A stretch of DNA of 64,000 nucleotides, taken from NCBI GenBank assembly GCA_014218235.1, contig CM024756.1, positions 71,918,152 to 71,982,151 on the forward strand, in the 5' to 3' direction. The stretch comes from Colocasia esculenta. Its lineage: Eukaryota > Streptophyta > Magnoliopsida > Alismatales > Araceae. This document shows, piece after piece, positions 55,379 to 64,000 of the stretch (positions are counted from its first letter, which is position 1; each line of letters begins with the position of its first letter). The notes under the pieces are model-generated. The model worked only from the letters and a program-made list of their open reading frames with translations. It had not been told where the DNA came from and made no database searches. A program made the translations under genes and the position numbers.

Positions 55379-58107
55379 TGTAAGACCACGCTTAGGCCCA
55401 GTCTCGTTATACCAACTCTCATCGAGTTCAAGTGATGTGCTACATGGGGAACACACCCCAACATATATCAAATGCATGTTGATTCATTCAAAAATAAATA
55501 CTAATGCAGTGGAAATAAATAACAAATAATCACTTTAATATCCAAGACCATAGTCCATAAAAGAAGTCCACAACAGCTAAGTAGTTTAAATACAAGATTC
55601 ATAACTTAAGTAATTCCTCACATAAAATGTCACTCAACACACAAATCTAATCCTCACGCTCCGAATCTGATCCCGCTACTAAAGCCTCGGGATCCGCCGT
55701 CTCACCTGAAATGTTACACAAGCATGAGTCTACAACAAAGACTCAGCAAGCAACCCAAAAATAGACTACCAATCCAACATATATAATAGTTTAAATCATG
55801 TTATTGCATATAGATTTCAGCAATCATACTACATGAAAAGTAATCAATTGCTAAACATATCTTAAGTCAAGTATATATAATGCTACTTGCATAATGCATG
55901 AGTTCAACACATTGTACTAACATCAGAATGTCTATCTTTGCAAAGTGATTTTAGATCTGATCATAATGACAAAATTTCAAGTATCATCATGGTGTATATG
56001 GCATACATGATTTCATGAATTTACATAAGTGAGCATGACTACTAAACATTCATTCGAATGGACAACTATTACATATAATCATTCTAAGGCTGAAAACAAA
56101 CATTTTGCATAACATATACATATGTTCAAATTTGCCATGACACAGCCCAAACCAACCATTAGAAGTCAAATAGACATATGAACATATACTCATCACCTAG
56201 GCAGACAGTGATAGAGTCTTGGTTACTGCGCTGAACCGGGGAAGTCCTCCCCACCAATACCAGTCGTACTTGTCCAACTCTAGGATTTCTTCCCGTACCC
56301 ACGGAAACATATATAACATACTAAACATTTTCATAGGGGCATTACTATGGTCCTGTTCCAAATTACTTCTAAGGTGGTAATATCTTATTGGCCGAATATA
56401 GAATCATATACAATTTTTCCAGATTCGAATGCAACATAGCATGTTGCCCAAAACATATACACATATTCAGATCATAACAGAGACATATTTCAGATTGATC
56501 ACATGCTGTAGTTTCTGGGAATTTCTCACAAATCTATTTAATAGAACACATTTCCCATGATGATAACAGACTAAAAATAGTTATAGACATCATAAATTCA
56601 CGAAGTTTGGTGAGAACGTGTTCCTATTCTCATGGATCAATCTAGTAGTTTTTCATGATTTTCTGACTTATACACTAATTCCCGTGTTAATCTAATCAGT
56701 GATATAAATAGATAAATATTCATTACACTGAAACGTCTTTCAACCAGGTTCAATATCTTTATTGAAAGTATATATTACTAATACAATCCACTGTTCAAAA
56801 TTGCATGATTTTAGGAATCCATAAAATTTTTATAAAATTTAAAACAATACCATTGACTTTTGTATTTCAGTCATGGAAAGTATAGAAAATAGTCAGATTC
56901 TCATTATAGGTCCATCACAGCATGAACATAACCCTAACATGTATTTCTACATAGAAATCATAATTTTACCATGAGCATGGGTTTAAGTATAAAATTTCTT
57001 CTTAAATCTATTCTTCTTTACATAATTCAGAAATTTCCCTAAAATCATGGTGACTGTGGAAATAACCCAAATTGTAGTATGGCAAAATGTTAACCTACTT
57101 AACCCTACACATCACATAGAAAATCCATTCGAAGTCTGAGCATATAGATATAAATACAGAAGTAAAATAGGTAAAAATGATGGACAGAAGAACTTGACGG
57201 CAACATTGTTGCCGTTAAGTTCAATTGATGGCAAGGGGGTTGACGTTAATTCATCCTTGACGGCAGTCAAGGTTGATGTTAACCCGTCAGAAAACAAAAT
57301 CCTTCCAGAACTCATACAGACCTCAAATCCAACTATTATTTTAATTTCTTAAATCATGGAAAAATTATAAAAAGGTATAATCTATGGTTGGGAACATGAT
57401 CCCTAGGTTACTTGCCTCAGAAACACCAAAAGATCTACAGATTTAGCCGATGAAACCCGCCTTGGCCAACCAAAATGGTTCTCCTTCCGAGGTAAAATCC
57501 TCAATCAGACGATCTCTTATGACTCGAGCACATTGGAGACACCTTCAACCTTCCAAGGCACATCATCCTAGCTCGAAGACGTTTGATCTTGACTTCCATG
57601 AAGATTCATTCACCGGATCTCCCTTCTTCTATCCTCTTGAGGCTTGGAGAAACTCCCAAAACGGGACTAAGAAGGCTAGACTACCCTTTTATAAAAGGAT
57701 TGGCCTCCCCTACTCGGTCCAACGAGGGTAGGAGACGTAACCCCTAATGTTTCCTAAGATTTCGCCCTTACCATAACTCCACCGGAGCTGGACTGCAAAA
57801 ATTTTGTTGTCTACATCGAAAGAAGTTGACGGCAAGGTTAATGTCATCGAGCCAAAGTTGACGTCAATCGATATGGACATTTACGTAAATTTGACGGCAA
57901 GGGATATTTTTGTTAACCTGTTGTTGATGGCAATCAATGTTGCCGTCAACACACAGGTCGACATAGCCATCATCATGCCCGAGAACAAGCCATTCCTTCT
58001 GCAGGAATACTTAACTATACACACATATTCGCAGAAATTTTTAACATACACAATAAAATAGATAACAATTGAAATTAAAATCTATGAACAAATTTCAAGG
58101 CATCACA
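55379..58107 (-). repeat. 5' LTR of chromovirus A
   Basis: 2729 bp, without the LINE. TATA-like palindrome TTTTATAAAA at 57687-57696 in a CTTTTATAAAAGG context (minus). On minus, U3 modules at about 57960-57826 lie upstream of it and a second set at 57282-57194 downstream. Confidence 0.9.
57194..57960 (-). repeat. Decamer-pair modules TTGACGGCAA-N5-TTGCCGTTAA
   Basis: At 57194 (25 bp), 57225 (25 bp) and 57257 (26 bp) the two decamers are separated by 5-6 bases, with steps of 31 and 32 bp. A second, looser set lies at 57826-57960, including TTGACGTCAA and TTGATGGCAA...TTGCCGTCAA. The first unit is a near-perfect inverted repeat. Confidence 0.85.
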
Positions 58108-59188
58108 TCGCCACTGATAAGATTCTTCCAATGACCTTGATGAGCGGGATCTGCCTCCTGCGCATCTACTGAACTCGGCAGTCCACCACACTAACCGAGT
58201 ATGTTGGCACTGACAAGTCTGGAGAAACCTCTAGCTGTGAGTAGTCAAAACACGTGTGACGGATTTGCAATGTACCTCCTCAGCTGCTAGATGTGGAAGA
58301 CGTCGTGAACTTTTTCTAACTTGGGTGGAAGAGCTAACCTGTACACGACCTCGCCGACCCACTCTAGGATGGGAAGGGACCAACAAACCTTGGGCTATGC
58401 TTGCCCCTCTTTCCAAACCTGAGAACACCCTTGGTTGGAGAGATTCTTAGAAACACACTGTCACCTACCTCAAACTGTAGGGTCCTCCGGCAAACAACTG
58501 CATAACTCTTTTGCCTACTTTGTCATGTCTGTAGTCTCTGCCTGATAAGTCTCACTGTGTCTGCACACTACTGTACAAGTTGGGGTCCCAACAACTGCCT
58601 CGAACCAACTTCTTGCCAATGCAAAGGTGTCAGGCACGGTTTACCATATATAGCCTCGTATGGCGTCATCCCAATGCTTGAGTGAAAGCTATAATTATAA
58701 GCGAACTCCGCCATGGGAATGTGCGGCTCCCACATGCTGCCCCAGTCCAAGCAGCACACTCTCAAAATGTCCTTGAGGGTCTATAAGGTCCTCTCCGACT
58801 GACCATCTATCTGTGGGTGGCAAGATGAACTCAGTCTCAACTCTATGCCCAGTGCCCTCAGGAAGCTGCGCCAAAAATGAGAAGTAAACTACGGATCTCT
58901 ATCTGAGACAATAGCAACCGGGGTCCCGTGCAAAGGAACCACTCTGTCCACGAACAATCTGGCAAGCCTATCCACTGACCAAGCTGATCTAACTGGCAAG
59001 AAATGCACTGTCTTCATCAGATGATCCACGATCACCCACACACTGTCATGACCCTGCGAAGTACGAGGTAAGCTGACAACGAAGTCCATGGTGATGTGCT
59101 CCCACTTCCACATAGGAATGGGTAGCTACTGAAGCTCACCACCAGGACGCTGGTGCTCCACCTAAACTTGCTGACAAGTAAGGTAACG
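58108..59188 (-). pseudogene. Chromovirus B integrase and C-terminal region
   Basis: On minus: CQQV*VEHQRPGG (about 59160), MWKWEHITMDFVVSLPR (first Asp), VAIVSDRDP (second Asp, about 58895, followed by a stop), DGQSERTL (Glu, about 58800), FAYNYSFHSSIGMTPYEAIYGK, then the chromovirus C-terminal GEVVYRLALPPKLEKVHDVFHI and IANPSHV. It continues at 46451 after chromovirus A. Truncated at 59188 by the next LTR. RT and gag of B are not in the window. Confidence 0.85.
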
Positions 59189-61510
59189 TGTAGCGCCCCG
59201 AAAAATTTAATGATTTAAAATTTTAAATTAATGGGAATAAATAATTTCCATAATATCTAAAGGACTAAAACATACGTACCATTATCGTATGAAGAAGAAC
59301 ACATCAGAAAATTCAGTAAAAATTATAATTCAGCCCCAAACATTATTCCTCAATGTTCACGAAGAAATTCATACAACAAAAAAATCCAAATGGCCAAGTG
59401 TACGTCACATGTGACTGATTATCCAAATTAGGAAACTAAGTCGAAAAACCGTTAACACGGAAATATAACACGATCATAAATTAAATAAACATGTTGGAGA
59501 GACTTCCAACATCATATATTGATGACCCATTATCAGAATTGGGCCAATGGATCACTTTTGGCCCAATGAAAAAAATGAAGTAAGAAAATACATAGAAAGT
59601 CGCAACCCTAAATGAGCTGAAATTAGAAAGAGGCAATTAGGGTAAAATTAGATGCAATTAGGCTCTCTTGGCAACCCAAATTCGTGCCTAGCCATGTTTG
59701 GGGGTTTCCTAATGGCCAAGACACTCTAATGGGGTGAGAGATCCTCAAAACATGGAAGGGGACATGCTAAAACTGCAACCCTTCCTATCTGTTACAATGG
59801 GACTTCTAAAAGCCCTAGATGCATATACACTCTCCACAAAATCCTAGGGAATGAGTTTACCATCTTGCTGGGGTCATGTGGATCGGTTCTTGGTGGCTGG
59901 GGAGCAGGAGATCGACCACACCAAGCTCTTCTTCTTCCCCGTTGGTCTGCATCGACCTACGCAGACAGTCTTCTTGGAGTCGACCTAAGATAGGCCAAAC
60001 CTAAACCAAATCGTGCAAGAGTTATACCCCTGTAAAGAGTGTCGAGTCTAGTTCCTAATCCCACTAGTTTGCCTATTTTTCATTTAGTAGATCGGGTGCA
60101 ATAAGCATTCTCCTCCAAGTGGTCTGAACGCTGGTTTTCTGGAGAACAAGACTTCTTCAACCCAGAAGGTAGGTGATCTCATTCCAAATCTCAATAAATC
60201 ATATATCAATGTGTAGATCATCGAGTCTACTTTCATGTCCAAGTGGTTTCATCGAATTTCATTGAGTACATCTTGAGTTATAAGCATTTTGCCAAAGTCA
60301 CGCATGTTAGGGACTTTTTATGTTCATGTCAATTTCTCATGCATCGCGATGCTGTTTTTAATGATTCCAAAACCATAGTTCTCTCCTATTCTATGTTGCC
60401 AACAAGTTTCATGTTCACACTTTTCTCCCAAGAGCCCTAGATTATTAGATATAACCGTTGCATGATGTTCACTACATGTTCTTGTGATTTCCTGCATTTT
60501 CAGTTTGAATGTTGAATCGCGTCCTATCTAGGTGATGCGATTCAGGTGACTGATATCATGTTAGCTTTTGCCGCCGAGATTACCTTAAAGGCATCTGCTA
60601 AGGGCAATGTGATTTAGCTGTGTCCTGTGCCTCAAACCATGTGCCATTGACCTATCAGAAGACCTCTAAAACACGATCTCTAAGACCGCCAAAATCAGAC
60701 GGTTTCCCGCCGAAGGATTTCGTTGATTTTTATATGTTTTATTAAATTAATTTCATGAACGCGATGGGTACCCCGTCGCGATTCAATGTTAAAGGCGACC
60801 ACATAGGTGGACGTGATTTAGATTCTTCACAGTTAGCCGTGTTTGACCGTACACTGTGTTATGAAAAGCGTCTACTGTGTAGGACGCGATTTTAAGGCCT
60901 GCTCGAGACATGTTTTTATAGTGTTTAATGTTAGTCTTGCATGATATGTTGTTAAGGTGCAATGTGTAGTTTGTCTAATGACCTAAAGGCCAACAACCCA
61001 TGTTAAATACATAACGATGTGAAGACTATTCTAATTGTTCATTAATGCTATGATCTATTCTTGCAAACTATTGATTGAATCATCCATTGTTCTAGCTTGT
61101 TAAGTGATTAATTGCTATTTAAAATATCACAAACCATGTTTATTTAATTGCAAAGTTCCATCTCATTCTATCATGTTAAATTGTTTTCCGCAAGTTTGAA
61201 ACTGATGGATTGTGGATTGAGACACACACTCACTACACACTTGCACATCTAGGCAGCCTTTATTGGGGGATTTGAAACTCACGGCTGGTCATTTCGTATC
61301 GACAGTTTAGTGACCTTTTCTTAAGACCTCCGTAATACTCCGTAGTCCATGGATTCCCTCATGGAGACCGAGTCGGTTGTACCATTGAAGTTCCCTAGAG
61401 ATAGCGTGCACTTCCTCTCTCATCTTGTTCTCGTGAGTGCGTCGTTATGCTGCCAAAATTATCTCTTGACCATTGTTACCATATGAATCATGCTCACGTT
61501 ACTTATTACT
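59189..61510 (+). repeat. Plus-strand gypsy LTR, cut at its right end
   Basis: Starts TGTAGCGCCCCGAAAAATTT, similar in style to the minus LTR start at 24013. TATA-like GCATATACAC near 59822. Inverted CpG motifs follow at 60530-60895 (AATCGCGTCC...GATGCGATT near 60523-60545; CGCGA...TCGCG at 60760-60780; GCGTCT...GGACGC near 60868-60890). 61320-61395 matches 41190-41260 inverted. No gene; ORF 60243-60440 has no domain. Confidence 0.6.
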
Positions 61511-63581
61511 TGTGACGGAACGCCTCGTCCAAGCCCGTTAAACTGGTAACGTACTTGATCCGAGTCCGTCTCCCGTGAACGGGCCGGAGCCTCGCAAGGA
61601 ATATCACACAACAGTCCGTGAAAACGCAAAGGAACACACCATTCCATATATATATTCCACAAGTTTACATAGCCATATTCCACAAAACTGAAAGAAAGTA
61701 CAAGAGCCTGGGGCATACCCCGAGGTACAACTGGAAGAAGTAAACAACTAGCTACACTACACTGCTGAAGGTGCTGACCCTACACCGCTACGACGCGGCT
61801 CCGAACTGGACAACGGCCGAGAAACATCCTCCTCGCCCTTACCTGTAGGGGTAGGGGTGAGCCTCGCTAGTCACTGGCTCAGTAGGGAACTCTCCCAACA
61901 CCGAGCAAACCAAAAACATAGGTACGAAGGCGGTAAACTATACTAGCAGTTTATAGAATAGCTAAGCAGGATATTAAAGCTGTAAATATGCTCACCGTAT
62001 GCCGACTACATAAACCAACTATATTAAAAAACGGCAAACCCAAACAGGTGTAGGAGCTAAAGTAAGGACCACCGCACGCGAGCCACGGAAACTGGTTCGT
62101 GACACTAGTAACTGACTCGGACAAACACACACAGGTCTACCTCTCAGTCTCGCAGCTATGGACGAAAGGTCCAGCTGTCGCTCCACGTGAAAAGGTCAAG
62201 CAACTGTGGAGACCAACTGAACACCACCACCTGCGGACCACACGGTCGCAGGCCCATGCCTAGCACCTCTAGAGACCCTGGCCTGGGCTCGCTAGAGTGA
62301 GGCACTAGAGAAGGACTAGTTGGGGACCAGTGTCGACTACTGGTGTCCGTACCCCCAACTACGAGTGCGCTACAAGTGACCAAAAGACAAGTACGGTAGT
62401 CACTGTCCCACTGTCGTCTTTCCCTCAGCCGGACGTACAACTCAAGCAAAGGAGTGAGGGTGTCCAGGTCAGACGACACAGACCTCGACAGTACAACACA
62501 AGTACCAGGACAAAGCCCCGAGGTAACAGCCTGGCTCACAGAGAACCTGGGGCACCCAACTGGAGAGGTAACCACGGTAGGCATCGCACTACTGGCCACG
62601 TATACAAAACCACGTGCACGTCACACAAACCACGTGAAGACTCACGTAAACCGCGTGCACTAGTAGTCCACTACTCGTGAACACTACGTAAACACATAAA
62701 GAACCAGTTAACTGCGTAGCCAGTATGCTAATCTCAGAAACCACGTGCACTAGGTGCACCACAAATACCATTGTACCGCTCGATAATGCCAAGATCCTCA
62801 GCTATCAGCTTCACAGAAACCCTAGGCTGATACCTCAGGTATTCCCAGCTCTAAAATCAATAGAAAAACACGAGGAAACACTTCCTCTAACATGCATGTA
62901 TCCTAATCAAATCGAAACAACATGTTATACTCATTAAATTACTCAAACCCCATTAACCCCACATGGAGTACCTTTACCCAAAAACATAATTAACATGCAG
63001 ATTCATGCGTTCCAGATGCATTACCACAACCAGAAGGAACTAAAGGGATCATTCCCTACCTCAAGACGCACTTAAACCTCCTAAATCCTCCCGATTCGTA
63101 TCAAACCCTCCGTGAGCTCCTACGGAGATTACACCTCGCTCTGGCGTTTCCTTGCCCGATTCGTCACCACCTCACATTCCACGATCCCCCAACTAGCCTT
63201 CTACAACCATTAGAAGTAGTGGGGAAGCAAGGGCATGAAAATACAGCGAGGGAGAGGGAGAACGGAGTGAGGAAACTATCCTCGGGTAGACCTATATTCT
63301 GCAGGTCGCACAGTTTGGCGTCAACCCTGATCGTTTAGAGAACCGTCACAGTAGACATCCAGAAAGCCTGCCGTTAAGTTCATAAGGTTGACGTCACCTA
63401 GGATGGACGCCAAACCAGTCAACAACCACACCTGGCCGTCAACCGCTAATCAGCTGCAGCAGGTCCTATCTTGTTTCAGGACCAAACCTGCGTGCACCAC
63501 ACATCCAAACCACACTGGCCTCACGATGGCCACCACAACCATTACACGCATGGTCCATAAGGATCTGAAAAACACATGACA
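61511..63581 (-). repeat. 3' LTR of chromovirus C
   Basis: On minus from TGTCATGTG (63581) to CCGTCACA (61511), 2071 bp, next to the pol end of chromovirus C. TTGACGTCAC-N5-ATGGACGCCA and related modules lie at 63315-63440, and a CACGTG cluster at 62611-62760. ORFs 62156-62599 and 62330-62680 lack domains. Confidence 0.65.
62611..62760. promoter_or_regulatory. G-box (CACGTG) cluster in the chromovirus C LTR
   Basis: ACCACGTG at 62611 and 62631, CGCGTG at 62652, and CACGTG at 62742, with CACGTA at 62643. The first three AACCRCGTG copies are 20-21 bp apart. CACGTG is the plant G-box, bound by bZIP and bHLH factors. Confidence 0.6.
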
Positions 63582-64000
63582 TTACATTACTATCATCTGA
63601 AATGAAAATTTCGACCTCGAAATTCATAACACAACTTAAACACAAACAACTTAAATATGCACATTTTTACAAATACTATCATCTAAAAAGAAATACAAAA
63701 CCTTATTCAAACAGATAGGGATACCCTTTCTCCATCTCCTCGGCTAATTCCTAGGTATCCTCACCACCCAACCTATTTTCCCATCGCACTTTAACTAGCT
63801 CGATTTCTTATTTTTCAGCTTCTTTATTTTACGATCAGTGATCTGTACCGGATACTCTGGCATGGTCTTATCCGGCTTCAAGTCACAACCTTGGTAATTG
63901 ATTATTTGAGCTGGATCTTCAATACATTTCCTTAACATAGAAACATGGAAAATATCATGGACGTCCACAAAAGCTTCTGGCAAATCTAGTCTATAAGCTG
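63582..64000 (-). pseudogene. Chromovirus C Pol C-terminus, runs off the window
   Basis: On minus: AYRLDLPEAFVDVHDIFHVSMLRK, IINYQGCDLKPDKTMPEYPV and QITDRKIKKL (63983-63795), then the EEMEKGYPYLFE end in other frames near 63720. This is the post-integrase region of Tekay-like chromoviruses. GAATTTCGAGGTCGAAATTTTC on minus near 63625-63605 is the usual segment before the 3' LTR. Confidence 0.85.

Larger units (their letters stand above)
46452..58107 (-). mobile_element. Chromovirus A (Tekay-like Ty3/gypsy), near full length
   Basis: 11,656 bp on minus, flanked by TCGCC (46447-46451 and 58108-58112). LTRs 55379-58107 (5', 2729 bp) and 46452-50482 (3', 4031 bp including a 1.3-kb LINE insertion; 2713 bp without it). 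Both run TGTGATGCCTTG...TTACA. PBS at 55363-55374, polypurine tract by 50483. The interior encodes gag, PR, RT, RNase H, IN and a chromodomain-type C-terminus in many frames. It lies inside chromovirus B. Confidence 0.92.

Noticed and set aside
59184..61012. TAACG at 59184 and again near 61008 as the duplication of a short LTR
   Set aside because: A five-base match within 2 kb is expected by chance, and the following sequence does not continue chromovirus B.
62156..62680. Overlapping ORFs of 147 and 116 codons
   Set aside because: Both lie within an LTR on opposite strands with no domain.
1..64000. Host protein genes, tRNA or rRNA genes
   Set aside because: None found: every recognisable domain is retroelement- or transposon-derived, and I saw no cloverleaf or rRNA sequence by eye.

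Overview
The window looks like the repeat-dense, intergenic DNA of a flowering plant. It has Ty1/copia elements with tRNA-Met primer sites, Ty3/gypsy elements of the Tat lineage (two RNase H domains, TGTAGAC LTR starts), Tekay-like chromoviruses, a plant L1-type LINE tail with an RVT_3 RNase H, and a plant-mobile-domain ORF. I see no intact host gene, tRNA or rRNA. Nearly all coding sequence is retrotransposon-derived and broken by frameshifts, stops or nested insertions. The only long clean coding frame of one protein is a copia gag at 4121-4999.

Layout, left to right. 1-968 is a gypsy LTR fragment, inverted relative to 20946-24013. 969-6440 is copia element I (LTR, PBS, gag, dead protease and integrase, no RT). 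6441-12770 is a SIRE/Maximus-like copia element (LTR, PBS, frameshifted gag-pol) that stops inside RNase H. From 12771 to about 41050 I read one large Tat-lineage gypsy element on +: partial gag, PR, RT, RNase H, second RNase H, IN, then two antisense ORFs (DUF7745-like and plant mobile domain, PMD), polypurine tract and 3' LTR. Three insertions split it: a copia solo LTR (14550-16043, repeat ACATTC on both sides), a minus-strand gypsy solo LTR (20946-24013, repeat TTCTG) and a 9.2 kb element with 4.25 kb LTRs and only 0.73 kb between them (26691-35938, repeat TAATG) that lies inside the PMD exon. Removing the first and third restores open reading frames.

41051-44788 holds LTR fragments of several families. 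44789-46451 plus 58108-59188 is chromovirus B (minus strand). It is split by chromovirus A (46452-58107, minus strand, TSD TCGCC), which itself carries a 5'-truncated LINE in one LTR (47248-48556, TSD TTAGAAGTC). 59189-61510 is a plus-strand LTR. 61511-64000 is the 3' end of a third chromovirus (C, minus strand) that runs out of the window.

The most unusual signal is inside the LTRs. Nearly every family, copia and gypsy alike, carries its own array of short palindromes or interrupted inverted repeats with a near-constant pitch: CTGTCGACAG pairs 21-22 bp apart, GGTCGACACT-like pairs 22 bp apart on a 73-bp lattice, GYGAC-N9-GTCGC units of 19 bp, TTGACGKCAA-type decamer pairs with a 5-bp spacer, and hairpins of changing stem sequence joined by a constant TATNGCACTT linker. 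Several arrays lie just upstream of TATA boxes; others lie downstream of them.
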